Shown here: one piece after another, positions 8,363-17,768 of the stretch
Layout: each line of letters opens with the position of its first letter
How positions within the stretch are numbered: the stretch's first letter is position 1
NCBI GenBank assembly: GCA_030043255.1
Contig: JASHYB010000089.1
Coordinates: forward strand, 1 to 29,891
Length of the DNA stretch: 29,891 bases
From: Thermoplasmata archaeon
GTDB lineage: Archaea > Thermoplasmatota > Thermoplasmata > Lutacidiplasmatales > UBA184
Direction of reading: 5' to 3'
Made by a program: the position numbers and the translations under genes
The notes under the pieces: model-generated
Databases searched by the model: none
What the model was told of the DNA's origin: nothing
What the model saw: the letters and a program-made list of their open reading frames with translations, nothing else

Positions 8363-8752
8363 CTACCGGAAGTACCGGGCGACCACGAGGAGATAGACGA
8401 ACAGGAACAGCAGGACGATGAAGCCGATCGAGACGATCCCCTGGCCCAAGCCGAAGTTCAGCAGTTCGAAGAGGACGAAGACCAGCGCGAGCACGTAGGC
8501 CCACAGCCGGAGGTTCCAGAGCCCGAGCGCGATGCCGAGCAGGACCATGCCGACGATGAGGGCGACCAGCCCGGCCACGCTACCGGCGGCCCCGAACAGA
8601 TGCGATGGCAGTCCGACGATCGCGCTCCCGTTCGCGCCGACCAGCAGCAAAGCGCCGCTGACGAGCAGCAGGAACCCGACGATCCCGAGCAGGATCGCGC
8701 CGATAGCCACTCCGAGAGGCCGGCTGCCGCCAGCGTAACTGCCCTGGCCCAT
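8363..8752 (-). CDS. Four-helix membrane protein, unknown
   Basis: This is a 129-aa hydrophobic protein with a short Gly/Ser N-terminus and four predicted transmembrane helices: about residues 14-37 (VAIGAILLGIVGFLLLVSGA), 43-62, 63-80 and 84-125, the last stretch being long enough for two. It ends with a cytoplasmic basic motif (VARYFR). No catalytic residues are evident. It is convergent with nadM and divergent from the next small membrane gene, so it is probably its own unit. I cannot assign a family; the hydrophobic pattern and Gly-rich helices resemble small DUF308/DUF4064-like membrane proteins. Confidence 0.75.
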   Translation of the reverse strand: MGQGSYAGGSRPLGVAIGAILLGIVGFLLLVSGALLLVGANGSAIVGLPSHLFGAAGSVAGLVALIVGMVLLGIALGLWNLRLWAYVLALVFVLFELLNFGLGQGIVSIGFIVLLFLFVYLLVVARYFR

Positions 8753-8875
8753 GCGTGACGGTCCTCGCTCGCGGAAGGCGCTTCGGCTACTTCTTGGCTC
8801 GGGCCGGTCCCAGGTCCGGCGATGCGAAGGAGGTGCTCGTTCCCGGCGGCACGCCGAAAATGCGCGGCGATATGT

Positions 8876-8883
8876 CGATATAC
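8876..8883 (+). promoter_or_regulatory. TATA-like box
   Basis: CGATATAC is centred about 34 nt before the ATG at 8914. It supports that internal start rather than the longer in-frame alternative at 8755. Confidence 0.45.
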
Positions 8884-8913
8884 GTGTCCTCGCTACCGAG
8901 CGCCGAGGAGTCC

Positions 8914-9192
8914 ATGGGCCCTAGCTCGCACACGCTGCCGATGTGGTACCGCGTCCTCGCCATCGTGGTCGGAGTGGTCTCGATCGTTCTCGCGCTGGTC
9001 GTTCTTGCCGACCCGGCGCTCGGACTGTTCCTGCTGATCTTCCTGCTCGGCTTTGCCCTGCTGGTCATCGGCATCGACCGGCTCATCACCGGGGTCACCG
9101 GACACCTGTTCGGATGGGCCGGCCCGATGTACCCCGGCGCACCGGGCTCGGGCCAGGCTCCCGCGGGCGGGAACCCCCCGTCTCGGCCGTAG
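8914..9192 (+). CDS. Small two-helix membrane protein, DUF308-like
   Basis: This 92-aa protein has two transmembrane helices, about residues 12-30 (YRVLAIVVGVVSIVLALVVL) and 36-58 (LGLFLLIFLLGFALLVIGID), followed by RLITGVTGH and a Gly/Pro-rich tail. The pattern of a helix, a short ADPALG turn and a second helix ending in IGIDRLITG is what is seen in one repeat of the HdeD/DUF308 family, which usually has six helices, so this looks like a one-third-length version. The frame is open back to 8755, but the TATA-like box at 8876-8883 and the non-membrane character of the extra 53 residues favour 8914. A small GCCGA/TCGGC hairpin follows the stop. Confidence 0.7.
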   Translation: MGPSSHTLPMWYRVLAIVVGVVSIVLALVVLADPALGLFLLIFLLGFALLVIGIDRLITGVTGHLFGWAGPMYPGAPGSGQAPAGGNPPSRP

Positions 9193-9334
9193 CCAGTTGC
9201 CGAGCTTCGGCGGAAACGAGGGCCCCGGATCGGGCCGGGCTCCTCACGCCGGGGCACTCGCACTGCCGCTGCGGTGACGGCGTTCGTCCGTTCAGGGAGG
9301 GCCGGAAGCGGCGCACGGCGAGGGCGCTCGGGCC

Positions 9335-9344
9335 AAACTTATGC
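9335..9344 (+). promoter_or_regulatory. TATA-like box for tRNA-Thr
   Basis: AAACTTATGC lies about 30 nt before the first base of the tRNA in a GC-rich surround, the expected position of an archaeal TATA box. Confidence 0.55.
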
Positions 9345-9370
9345 GGGCCCGGGCGTCGGCCCCTGCCGGC

Positions 9371-9443
9371 GCCACTGTAGCTCAGTCGGCAGAGCGGCTG
9401 ATTCGTAATCAGCAGGTCGGGGGTTCAAGTCCCTCCAGTGGCT
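9371..9443 (+). tRNA. tRNA-Thr (anticodon CGT)
   Basis: A complete cloverleaf: acceptor GCCACTG/CAGTGGC, T8 A9, D-stem GCTC/GAGC, anticodon stem GCTGA/TCAGC with loop TTCGTAA (anticodon CGT, reads ACG), variable loop AGGTC, T-arm GGGGG-TTCAAGT-CCCTC with one G-T pair, discriminator T. No intron and no encoded CCA. The gene is convergent with the surface protein that follows. Confidence 0.96.
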
Positions 9444-9585
9444 TCCGTGTCGGGAAGTGGCAGTTCGGTCTCCGACCACTCGCGAGCCCTAGGCGTTGCC
9501 GCCCGGGCCCGCGGTGCCTCCGAGGAGGCTGGGGTTGGCGATGGGGGCGCCCTCCTCCATCCAAGTTTCGGGACCCTGGTTCTTC

Positions 9586-11436
9586 CTAGGTCTTGACGTA
9601 GGTCCCGGTCACCTTTTCGGCGTGCGGGGCGGAGACAGCAACGCTCCCCGCCGTAGGGGCAGTATACCCGGAAACCGGGTCGAACGTGTAGTTGTAGGTC
9701 CCGTTCACCAGGTCCAGGACGTACGAGGCCTTGGTCGTGTTGAAGTAGTAGTCGACGGCCGGCAGGCCGTCGTGCGGCCCGACCCCGAGGACCCCTCCCC
9801 AGGGCGTGCCCTTGGCCAGGCCGACCTCCTTGATTGTGACCTTGGAGGTGTCGAGCTTGAACTTGATCGACTTCTCCACGACGGGCTTGTCGATGGTCAC
9901 GGTGAAGTGCGACGGGCTGACCGTCCAGCAGACCGGATGCGAGATGATGACCGTCCAGTGACCGGGCAACGGAGGCCCGCCGTACATGTAGATGGAGATC
10001 GTTCCCAGCGAGGCGTTCGTCGAGGTCGCGTTGCGGTAGTCCTGGGTCAGCAGGCCGTTGATCGGCCCGTTCAACCCCGGGATCCAGGACATCTCCACGT
10101 CCCACTGGAACGGCGGACAGAACGGCTTCAGGTTGTAGCCCGTCTCGACGTAGCTCACCACCGCCGCGGGGTCCCAGACCACGGACAGCTTGAGGGCCTT
10201 CGTCGGAACCATCGTCTGTTCGGTGGTCGTGCCCTTCGGGCCGCCCGTGACCTTCACGGCGGCGTAGGGCGCATAGTACCCGGGGGTCGTCGGGTAGGAG
10301 AACGAGTACTGCAGTGCCCCGGCCGGTTCGTAGAAGGTGATGCTGGAGGACCCGTCGCTGCTCTGATTCTCCGGCAGCGGGGTCCCGGCAGGTCCGGCGG
10401 ACATGTTGAAGGTCGAGCCGCCCGGCAGGTCCTTCGCCGTAAAGGTCACCGCATACGTCGGAACGCTGGAGAACGACAGCCCGATCGACACCGGGGCTCC
10501 GTCCACCGTCAACGTCCCGTTGGGCGCGGAGAAGCTCGGATTCTGCGCTGTCGCGGCGTAGAGGTAGGTTCCGTTCGTGAGATTGAGGCCGAGCGTGCCG
10601 TTGGCGCCCGGGCAGTGCAGGCCGGGATAGAGGTGACCGCCGCCATCGCTTTCGATGCAGTGGTCCGGCAGCGGCCACGGCCGGATCAGCGCGAAGCTCA
10701 CGTCCCACGCAGAGCCGGTCGGCAGCCCGGTCGCCGAGAACGATATCGGGTACGTGAGGTCGAACGTGATCGGGACGGAGACCCCCGCGCCGGCCACCGT
10801 GAGCGTCCCATTTCCCGCGAGGTAATCCGAGTTCTGCGAGACGGGCGAGTAGCTGTAGGTTCCGTTCGGCAGCGTGAGGGTGAACTGCGACGTCGTCGGG
10901 TTGCAGTCGGCCAGGCACCAAGGGCTGAGGTAGACGTTCCAGGCCAGCCCGCCCGGTAGACCGGATTCCTCGAACACCACCGGATACTCGGTCACCGGTG
11001 AGAACGTGATGTTCAGGATGCTCGCGGTACCGTTCACGGTGAACGATCCGCCGGCGGTGGCGTAGCTCGCGTTCGCCACGACCGCGTACTGGTAGGTTCC
11101 GTTCGACAGGCTGAAGTTCAGGGAGGAGGACGTCGTGCTCGCCAGCGACCTTGAGGAGGCCGGGCATTCTTTGCACGGCACAAGGCAGGATACCGGGTCC
11201 CAGATGCAGATGGTCCACGGTATCCGTGTCGGAAGGCCGGTCTCCGTCGCCGTGACGGTGTAGACGGACTTCATCTCGACCTGGAGCGCGGACTCGGCCG
11301 GCGGCCCCTGCGGTCCGGCCGCGGCCGCCGGGGTCGACGGGGCATGTGCGGGCCCGAGCAGAACGACCCCCGAGAGAACAAGTCCGACCACGGCTCCGAA
11401 CATCAGCGCCCACGACGCCGCCCCTCCGCCGCGCAT
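9586..11436 (-). CDS. Secreted surface protein with GLP-type beta repeats
   Basis: This is an exported protein of about 616 aa. The N-terminus has a signal or anchor helix (SWALMFGAVVGLVLSGVVLL) ending near AHA. It is followed by at least four related units of about 85-95 residues that open with a strand ending ETGLP, ESGLP, ATGLP or KDLP and a Trp-x-V strand, then a variable loop, an NGTY-Y strand and a GTLTV-G strand. A last degenerate unit (KEVGLAKGTPW) closes the protein. Asn-x-Ser/Thr sites are frequent, fitting an N-glycosylated wall protein. The loops carry cysteines in even numbers (4, 2, 2, then 2), likely disulfides. No C-terminal anchor is visible. A Met at 11451 is an alternative start; the TATA-like box near 11465 fits 11436 better. 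Repeats of this kind are common in Thermoplasmata surface proteins. Confidence 0.85.
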   Translation of the reverse strand: MRGGGAASWALMFGAVVGLVLSGVVLLGPAHAPSTPAAAAGPQGPPAESALQVEMKSVYTVTATETGLPTRIPWTICIWDPVSCLVPCKECPASSRSLASTTSSSLNFSLSNGTYQYAVVANASYATAGGSFTVNGTASILNITFSPVTEYPVVFEESGLPGGLAWNVYLSPWCLADCNPTTSQFTLTLPNGTYSYSPVSQNSDYLAGNGTLTVAGAGVSVPITFDLTYPISFSATGLPTGSAWDVSFALIRPWPLPDHCIESDGGGHLYPGLHCPGANGTLGLNLTNGTYLYAATAQNPSFSAPNGTLTVDGAPVSIGLSFSSVPTYAVTFTAKDLPGGSTFNMSAGPAGTPLPENQSSDGSSSITFYEPAGALQYSFSYPTTPGYYAPYAAVKVTGGPKGTTTEQTMVPTKALKLSVVWDPAAVVSYVETGYNLKPFCPPFQWDVEMSWIPGLNGPINGLLTQDYRNATSTNASLGTISIYMYGGPPLPGHWTVIISHPVCWTVSPSHFTVTIDKPVVEKSIKFKLDTSKVTIKEVGLAKGTPWGGVLGVGPHDGLPAVDYYFNTTKASYVLDLVNGTYNYTFDPVSGYTAPTAGSVAVSAPHAEKVTGTYVKT

Positions 11437-11460
11437 GGTGCCGGGCAACATGGTGTCGCA

Positions 11461-11468
11461 ACATAATC
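11461..11468 (-). promoter_or_regulatory. TATA-like box for the surface protein
   Basis: An AT-rich GATTATGT on the minus strand is centred about 29 nt before the ATG at 11436 and only 14 nt before the ATG at 11451. This favours the downstream start and a nearly leaderless message. Confidence 0.4.
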
Positions 11469-11556
11469 TCGCGTTTCGGCCAGCGCGACAATCTAGTCAT
11501 CCGACCTCCTCGGAATGCCGCCGCGGTGTGGCGGCCGGGCGTTCTTTCGGGGGCAG

Positions 11557-12687
11557 CTAGGCCGCACTCGCCTTGAGGCGCCGGGGGACGGGATCCTGCG
11601 CCGCCGCGAGTTCGGCGGTTCCGGCCGGCAGCCGAGAAGGCTCACACGTCGCCACCGGGCGGCCTTCGACCATCGCCCTGCTGTGTCGTCGCGCGGGCGC
11701 CTGCCCAGGCGGTAGGACCTCGGCGCGCGACGCCAAGCGCCGGTCGATCCATCGGGAGTAGCGACGGTCCGGTCCCTCGAGCTCGCTCAGAACGCGAAGG
11801 ACTCCGGGAAGGTCCCCGAGGTCGGTCAGCACCTCGCGGATCTCGTCGGGCGAGCGGACCGGAACACGGAGACGGAGGACCAGACCCGATCGACAGTGCT
11901 GTCCGTAGTACCAGGGGTCCGTCGTCGGCCAGAGCAGGTAGTGCCGAAATCGGTCGTCCAGGGCGCGGAGGATCGGAGCGAGATCCTGCGTCCGTCGGTA
12001 GTACAGCATCACCTTGGCGCTCGGGATCAACGGATAGTTGAACTCCGCATGGTAGAAGATCGCCTTCGCCTCCAGCAGCGCGTCGCGCCGGCGGATCAGG
12101 GTTTTGAGTGTGATGCCCACGAGTTTCGCCACCCGAGATAGGGTGGCGGTGGGGTTCGCCCGAAGGGCGACGATGATCCGCCAGTCCATCTCGGTCAGGG
12201 TCCGAGCCACCTTCGGGGCGGCGAACGGATACGGGCCGTCGACGAGGCCGTCCTTGGCCAGTCGGCGGAACGCTCGCATCGTCCGTCCGACGGACCTTGG
12301 ATCCCGCGCGGCAAAGAACACCCGCAGGAGCTCGACCGGGCCCAGGGAGGCCATGTACCCGAGCCTCGGCGACGCCGAAATGATGCCGTCGAAGGCGTCC
12401 AGCTCCTCGGCGACACGCTGGGCGTCGGCCACGGACGCGACCTGCAGGACCGCCGCATGCAGGCTGGTGTAGAACAGGAGGGGGTTCGGAGAGACGCTGA
12501 CCGTCGTCAGGAACCCTTCTCTCTCCCAGTCGCGCATCCGGGACCATATCCTGGTCCGGCTGAGCCCGACGCACGAGCCGATCTGCGAGGAGGTGATGCG
12601 AGGGTCTATCCCCCAAGGGTCCCAGACCCCACGAGGATACATCCAGCGTACGATCCCGAGGTCAACGGCGTCCACCCGGTCCGGCAT
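11557..12687 (-). CDS. Tandem winged-helix (Lrp/AsnC-like) transcription regulator
   Basis: This protein of about 376 aa contains two helix-turn-helix regions. The first, near residues 30-60, reads SSQIGSCVGLSRTRIWSRM followed by RDWEREGFL; the second, near 180-210, reads ATLSRVAKLVGITLKTLIRR followed by RDALLEAKAI. Each is followed by a beta-rich domain; the second (VLRLRVPVRSPDEIREVLTD and on) resembles an Lrp-type ligand-sensing fold. The organisation HTH-sensor-HTH-sensor is shared with the gene at 15089. The frame continues upstream without a convincing start. The ATG at 12687 is used, but a TATA-like GTAGATAG (12697-12704, read on the minus strand) would put the first base of a leaderless message at the in-frame GTG at 12675. 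The C-terminal 50 residues are low in regular structure. Target genes are unknown. Confidence 0.75.
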   Translation of the reverse strand: MPDRVDAVDLGIVRWMYPRGVWDPWGIDPRITSSQIGSCVGLSRTRIWSRMRDWEREGFLTTVSVSPNPLLFYTSLHAAVLQVASVADAQRVAEELDAFDGIISASPRLGYMASLGPVELLRVFFAARDPRSVGRTMRAFRRLAKDGLVDGPYPFAAPKVARTLTEMDWRIIVALRANPTATLSRVAKLVGITLKTLIRRRDALLEAKAIFYHAEFNYPLIPSAKVMLYYRRTQDLAPILRALDDRFRHYLLWPTTDPWYYGQHCRSGLVLRLRVPVRSPDEIREVLTDLGDLPGVLRVLSELEGPDRRYSRWIDRRLASRAEVLPPGQAPARRHSRAMVEGRPVATCEPSRLPAGTAELAAAQDPVPRRLKASAA

Positions 12688-12904
12688 GACTTCGGTGTAG
12701 ATAGTTCCCGTGCCGCGCCGGTGCACCGGCAGTCCTACGCGCCCCGTGGACCCGATCCGCGCCAGCTGTTCCCGAAGGAGGATCCAGCCTGGGCTGCGCT
12801 CCGAGTTCCCTGGCAGCCAGCATTCCCGGAGCCCTGTTCCACGGACCCAGCAACCCGCTGCCGCCACAAGCTGTTAGTCGCACGGGGCCTTGCTGGTAAG
12901 TACC

Positions 12905-13390
12905 GTGTCGACCGAGCTGCAGTTGCTGCGCGGGCTGTACGCGTACCACTTCCGCAAGCTCCGGAGCTACCTTCGAACAATCTGGAGCTTGCCGGTGGCG
13001 GAGCGGTACCGCGACCGCGGCGCCACCTACCCCTCGCTCGTCGATCTGTACCTGCACATCTTGGACGACTACCGCTTCTGGTTCATTCAGGCGTACGCGG
13101 GGAGAACCTTCCGGGACTTCCCGCTCGGGGTCCGGATGGGCCGCAAGGAGGCCGAGCGAGCTACGCGCGAAGTGGAGCGCCTGGTGATGGGTTTCCTCCA
13201 ACAACTGCATCCGAAGGACCTCGACCGGAGATTCTACATTCAGGTCGACCGGAGGTCGATCACGATCCGGTCCATGCTCCTGCAGATGATCGAGGGGGAT
13301 CTCCAGCACAAAGGGGAGCTCAACGCTCTCCTGTGGCAGATGGATGTCAAGCCGCCGCCGGTTGACCTGTCGCGAACCGCCCGGTTCTGA
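12905..13390 (+). CDS. DinB-like four-helix protein
   Basis: This 161-aa, mostly helical protein resembles the DinB/YfiT-like superfamily of metal-binding four-helix bundles. The N-terminal helix (ELQLLRGLYAYHFRKLRSYL) and LHILDDYRFWFIQAY are typical, and the C-terminal EGDLQHKGELNALLWQM aligns with the HxxxHRGQI-type metal helix of the family. One of the usual three histidines is not obvious, so metal binding is uncertain. Bacterial relatives include thiol-dependent transferases and damage-inducible proteins; a specific reaction cannot be assigned. The GTG at 12905 is preferred over the TTG at 12890 because it starts at the expected distance from a weak TATA-like GTTAGTC (12873-12879). It is divergent from the regulator at 11557, separated by about 200 nt. 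Confidence 0.7.
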   Translation: MSTELQLLRGLYAYHFRKLRSYLRTIWSLPVAERYRDRGATYPSLVDLYLHILDDYRFWFIQAYAGRTFRDFPLGVRMGRKEAERATREVERLVMGFLQQLHPKDLDRRFYIQVDRRSITIRSMLLQMIEGDLQHKGELNALLWQMDVKPPPVDLSRTARF

Positions 13391-13402
13391 CGACGCGCCG
13401 GC

Positions 13403-13430
13403 GAGGCGTTCCCCCGTCGTCGGGGGCCTC
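13403..13430 (+). terminator. Hairpin after the DinB-like gene
   Basis: GAGG, a 4-nt bulge and CCCCC pair with GGGGG CCTC across a 6-nt loop, 12 nt after the stop. There is no T-run, so its role in termination is uncertain; it may stabilise the 3' end. Confidence 0.3.
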
Positions 13431-13534
13431 TGAGTACCTTCGCGAACGAGTCACGGGGTGCCAGACTGACTTCGGAGAACCTGCCCTTCCGCCGGGCTCG
13501 AGTGGTGAGAGGTCTGGAAGGTGGCCACGGAGCA

Positions 13535-13544
13535 GGTTATGAGA
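13535..13544 (+). promoter_or_regulatory. TATA-like box for the MoaF-like gene
   Basis: GGTTATGAGA is centred about 31 nt before the ATG at 13571. It selects that start over the GTG at 13502 and predicts a nearly leaderless transcript. Confidence 0.45.
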
Positions 13545-13570
13545 CGCCCAGAAATGCGTGGTACCGTCTC

Positions 13571-13927
13571 ATGCCTCCGAGGAAAGGAACCCGCCCCAAA
13601 GCGCGAACCTCCCTACGCGAGCTTCGGGGCAAGACCGTCCGCTGGGCGCTCTCCGACGGTAAGGGCGGCAAGTCCGTCTACCATCACACGTTCAACGCCG
13701 ACGGTTCGATCGTGTACCGGGGAGCTGAGCTGGTCGGCCGAGGGAGCCGAATTCGATCCAGCCGGTCCCTCTTCGGTCGGTTCGCGGTGGGGCTCTTCGT
13801 CGTCTCGTACTTGAATCCCCCCTACACGCTCACCGCCTTCCTGGACGCGTCCACCGGTAGAGTCCGGGGCGTCGTGTCCAGCGACAAGATGTGGGCCCGA
13901 TTCACAGGGACCTGGGAGCTGGTCTGA
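13571..13927 (+). CDS. MoaF-like beta-barrel protein
   Basis: This 118-aa protein has alternating beta strands reminiscent of the MoaF family, a lipocalin-like barrel: LRGKTVRWALSDG, then YHHTFNADGSIVYRG, then VVSYLNPPYTLTAFLDASTG, then VRGVVSSDKMWARFTGTWEL. The pairing of a strand ending in a DG turn with a later TLTAFLD-TG-V-G strand is the basis for the call. MoaF was first described near molybdenum cofactor genes, but most members have no assigned reaction, and no Moco genes are seen here. It probably binds a small molecule. An earlier in-frame GTG at 13502 would add 23 residues lacking similarity to this pattern. Confidence 0.6.
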   Translation: MPPRKGTRPKARTSLRELRGKTVRWALSDGKGGKSVYHHTFNADGSIVYRGAELVGRGSRIRSSRSLFGRFAVGLFVVSYLNPPYTLTAFLDASTGRVRGVVSSDKMWARFTGTWELV

Positions 13928-14150
13928 GGAGCGGTCGCTCCTTCGACGGCGGCTACGCTGCTCAACGCCTGAACACCCTGCGCGCACGCACCAGCTCGCC
14001 CCTTCGCTTGGACGAGTCGGCTGGCCACGCTTCCGCCCCTCGATCCTGGAGCGTCGCGATCGCGCGGCCCGACGGTTGGGCCGATCAGCGTCCCGTGCCG
14101 CGCGCCCCAGGGCAGGGCCTCCTCCCCCCGGTGCTGAGCTCACCGGAGCG

Positions 14151-14984
14151 TCAACGGGACGCCCGTCGAACGACCAGCTGGACGGGATTTCCGTCGGGGT
14201 CCGCGATCCAAGCGCCTCGCAGGGTCCTGGCGAAATCGTGCGGGGGGCTCAGTCCGGGCGCCCCTCGCGCCGTCAGCCAGACGAAGGCGGCGTCAGCGTC
14301 GCCGGTCCAGAGCACGACCTCTCCCCGGGGGGGTCCCCCGCCACCCGAAAGGCCGTGGTGCCGATGCAGTGCCTCCAGGGTGGAGACCCCTAGGTTCAAG
14401 GGCCCGAGCTCCATCTCCACGTGATCCGGGGAACCCTGCTCCGGCGTGCGGAACGTCTCACGGAACCCCAGGAGTCCTCCGTAGAACCGGCAGGACGTCG
14501 CGATGTCCGCCGTGTACAGGTCGAAGAGGTGATTCCGGAACGATGGCCGGTCGGACGAACCCGCCGACGCGGCGGGAGCTGAGGTGAACACCACACGGTT
14601 GCCGTCGGGGTCGGCGATGGCACTGCGCACCCGCGTCCGGAACTCGTGCGGAGGACGGACCGAGCTTGCGCCTCGAGAGGTCGTCCAGCGGTACGCCCGG
14701 TCCGCGTCGTCGGCGAAGAGCACCAGCTCCCCTCGCGGAGGCCCTGGTTCCGTGCGAATGCCGTGCTGGAGCCTCAGGGCGTCGAACGTCGCGAGGCCCA
14801 GCCGGAGCGTCCCCACCTGCAGCTCGACATGCTCCGGCGGGCCCTCCCGGGGAGTCCGAAAGGCTTCCGTGAATCCTAGGACATCGCGGTAGAACCGAAG
14901 CGATGCCTCGATATCGTGCGCGTACAGGTTGACCTGCGGTGTCGCAAAGCTGACGCGGGATCCTGAGTGGCTGGGTTGGGTCAT
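14151..14984 (-). CDS. Two-domain VOC (glyoxalase/bleomycin-resistance) protein
   Basis: This 277-aa protein consists of two vicinal-oxygen-chelate domains. Domain 1 spans about residues 14-140 (VNLYAHDIEASLRFYRDVLG to IADPDGNRVVF) and domain 2 about 152-275 (FDLYTADIATSCRFYGGLLG to IADPDGNPVQLVV). They are clearly related to each other, including the shared PEHVEL/PDHVEM and DADRAY/DADAAF segments, so they arose by internal duplication. Each domain has a His-Glu in the HVE strand that could be a metal ligand. The substrate is unknown: relatives include lactoylglutathione lyase, extradiol dioxygenases and drug-binding proteins. ATG 14984 is chosen; a GTG at 14996 is in frame. A TATA-like GCTTATCC lies near 15033-15040 on the minus strand. 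Confidence 0.85.
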   Translation of the reverse strand: MTQPSHSGSRVSFATPQVNLYAHDIEASLRFYRDVLGFTEAFRTPREGPPEHVELQVGTLRLGLATFDALRLQHGIRTEPGPPRGELVLFADDADRAYRWTTSRGASSVRPPHEFRTRVRSAIADPDGNRVVFTSAPAASAGSSDRPSFRNHLFDLYTADIATSCRFYGGLLGFRETFRTPEQGSPDHVEMELGPLNLGVSTLEALHRHHGLSGGGGPPRGEVVLWTGDADAAFVWLTARGAPGLSPPHDFARTLRGAWIADPDGNPVQLVVRRASR

Positions 14985-15088
14985 CCGCACGGGCACCCGT
15001 TGCGGGGGTTACCCGCCGGTCGGCGCGTAGGGGGATAAGCCGGCGGGAACGCAAGGTCCTAAAGTCGGCCTTCCCGCTCGCGGCGACG

Positions 15089-16000
15089 ATGGATCCTACC
15101 GACCTGGCGATCTTCACGCAACTGGTCGCCACGGATCCGTTCCGGTCCGACGAGGCCCTGGGTCGGGCCGCCGGCATCACCGGGAAGGCGGCCCGACGGC
15201 GACGCCGGCGGATGGAGGCGCGCGGGGTCCTGTCCGACTACGGCCTGCATCCGGCCGCGGAGGTCCTGGGTCGACACGCGGTGGCGTGGAGGTACGTCGG
15301 CAAGGATTGGTCCGAGCTTCCGGTGGCCGAACTGGCGCAGGTCGAGGACCTGGCCTACGTGATGAGCTTCCGTCCGGCCTTCCATCGCGTGGTCCGGTTC
15401 ACGACCGACCCCGAGCCGCCGCCCGAAGCGCGTCTCGCCCGACTGCTGGGCCGTCCTCTGGGAGGGCCGCTCGGCGAGCGACAACCGACCTGCTCGATGC
15501 GCTCCGAGGACCTCTCGGCGGTCGACTGGAAGGTCCTGGAGGCCGTGGTCGGCACGCCGCGGGCGACCTACGCCACCAAGGCGCGGCAGGCGAACGTCTC
15601 CGCGCGGACCTTCCGGCAGCACCAGGTGAAGCTGGAGGCCGCCCACGCGCTGCAGTGCGCCATGATCCTCAACCTCGAGCGCGAGGCCGGCCTGGCCACC
15701 TACGGGATCTGGCTCCGGGTGGACGACGCGTTCGACGAGCGGTCCGTGGAACTGCCCCGTCTGTGGGACCGGCCCCACTGGACCCAGCATCCTCGAGGGG
15801 TCTTTCTCCTCGGCAGCGCGGAGAACTATTTTGAAGCGCGACAGCTGGAGCTCCGTCTCCGAGCGCTGCCGGGGGTGGTCGAGGCGGACCCTCTCATCCC
15901 GGCCGGCGGGTTCTTCGCCCGCGGCCGCATGCTCGCGTGGATCCGGGACCAGCGGGAGGGTCGGGGACGACCGCCTCGCCCACCGCTCCGTCGGGGGTGA
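15089..16000 (+). CDS. Tandem winged-helix (Lrp/AsnC-like) transcription regulator
   Basis: This 303-aa protein has the same architecture as the gene at 11557: an N-terminal HTH (residues about 4-50, DEALGRAAGITGKAARRRRR), a beta domain, a second HTH (about 147-195, YATKARQANVSARTFRQHQV) and a C-terminal sensor-like domain that includes GIWLRVDDAF and FLLGSAENYFEARQLELRL. The first recognition helix is unusually Arg-rich. This arrangement occurs in archaea as uncharacterised regulators. It is divergent from the VOC gene, with about 104 nt between starts, so it may control that gene. ATG 15089 is used; a weak AT-rich TCCTAAAGTC (15057-15066) lies 27 nt upstream. Confidence 0.78.
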   Translation: MDPTDLAIFTQLVATDPFRSDEALGRAAGITGKAARRRRRRMEARGVLSDYGLHPAAEVLGRHAVAWRYVGKDWSELPVAELAQVEDLAYVMSFRPAFHRVVRFTTDPEPPPEARLARLLGRPLGGPLGERQPTCSMRSEDLSAVDWKVLEAVVGTPRATYATKARQANVSARTFRQHQVKLEAAHALQCAMILNLEREAGLATYGIWLRVDDAFDERSVELPRLWDRPHWTQHPRGVFLLGSAENYFEARQLELRLRALPGVVEADPLIPAGGFFARGRMLAWIRDQREGRGRPPRPPLRRG

Positions 16001-16226
16001 ACTCGGTCCGCGACAGACCCGCGGCGAATCCCCCCCGGAGGCTCGATCCGGGGAAGACCCGCCCGTGAGGTGCGGGGTCGGCAGGATCCGGGGCGAGGCC
16101 CGTTGCCGTGAAGAGGCCCAGCGACCCCCACCGTCCGTAGCCGGCCCGGCCGAGCCGGGGCGTCCGCGGGGGCTGGAGAACTCCTAACAACCCTCGTCGC
16201 TGCTCCTTCCGCGAGGTCCGAGAGCG

Positions 16227-17213
<987 letters not shown>

Positions 17214-17276
17214 CCCCCCGAACGGACGAGGGGGACCGACCGGGAGAGCTACCGCAGCCGGAGCGGTTCGAGGCGC

Positions 17277-17768
17277 ATGACGACGTTGGGGGACTGGGGG
17301 AGCTTCTTCACCGCCGAGGCAGGAGCCTCGGCCGCCCTCGCGGGGCTGCTGTTCGTCGGGATCTCGCTGAACCTGGCGAAGATCGTCGCGGCGGCCGGCC
17401 TGCCGAACCGCGCCCTGCAAGCGCTGACGCTGCTGTTCGGGATCCTGCTGGTCGCCTCCTTAGCCCTCGTTCCGGGCCAGTCGGTGGGGCTCGTGGGCCT
17501 CGAACTCGCGTTCCTCGGCGCCGCGATCGTTGGGGTCGCCCTGACGATCAGCCTGAGGAGCCTCGCGCACACCGACGCGGCCTACCGACGCTGGCACCTC
17601 GGGGAGACGACGGTCGTCGGCGTGGCCACCGCCCTCTACCCGATCGCCGGTGTGCTGATGCTGCTGCGGGGGGCCGTGGGACTGTACCTGGTCGTCCCCG
17701 CGTTCCTCGTCTCGTTCGTCATCGCGCTCCTCGACACCTGGGTGCTCCTGGTGGAGATCAATCGCTAG
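17277..17768 (+). CDS. Four-helix membrane protein with FFTAEAGASAALAGLLF motif
   Basis: This 163-aa integral membrane protein has four predicted helices: about residues 13-38, 48-66, 70-92 and 112-160 (the last long stretch making one or two). The N-terminus WGSFFTAEAGASAALAGLLF followed by VGISLNL is shared with a widespread family of small bacterial membrane proteins, some of which are labelled FtsH modulators in databases without firm support. No catalytic residues are evident. A shared transcript with the aldo/keto reductase is possible. The assignment is to an uncharacterised family. Confidence 0.8.
   Translation: MTTLGDWGSFFTAEAGASAALAGLLFVGISLNLAKIVAAAGLPNRALQALTLLFGILLVASLALVPGQSVGLVGLELAFLGAAIVGVALTISLRSLAHTDAAYRRWHLGETTVVGVATALYPIAGVLMLLRGAVGLYLVVPAFLVSFVIALLDTWVLLVEINR

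Noticed and set aside
9496..10959. 487-codon plus-strand frame
   Set aside because: It is antisense to the surface repeat protein, whose repeats, signal peptide and glycosylation sites are clear.
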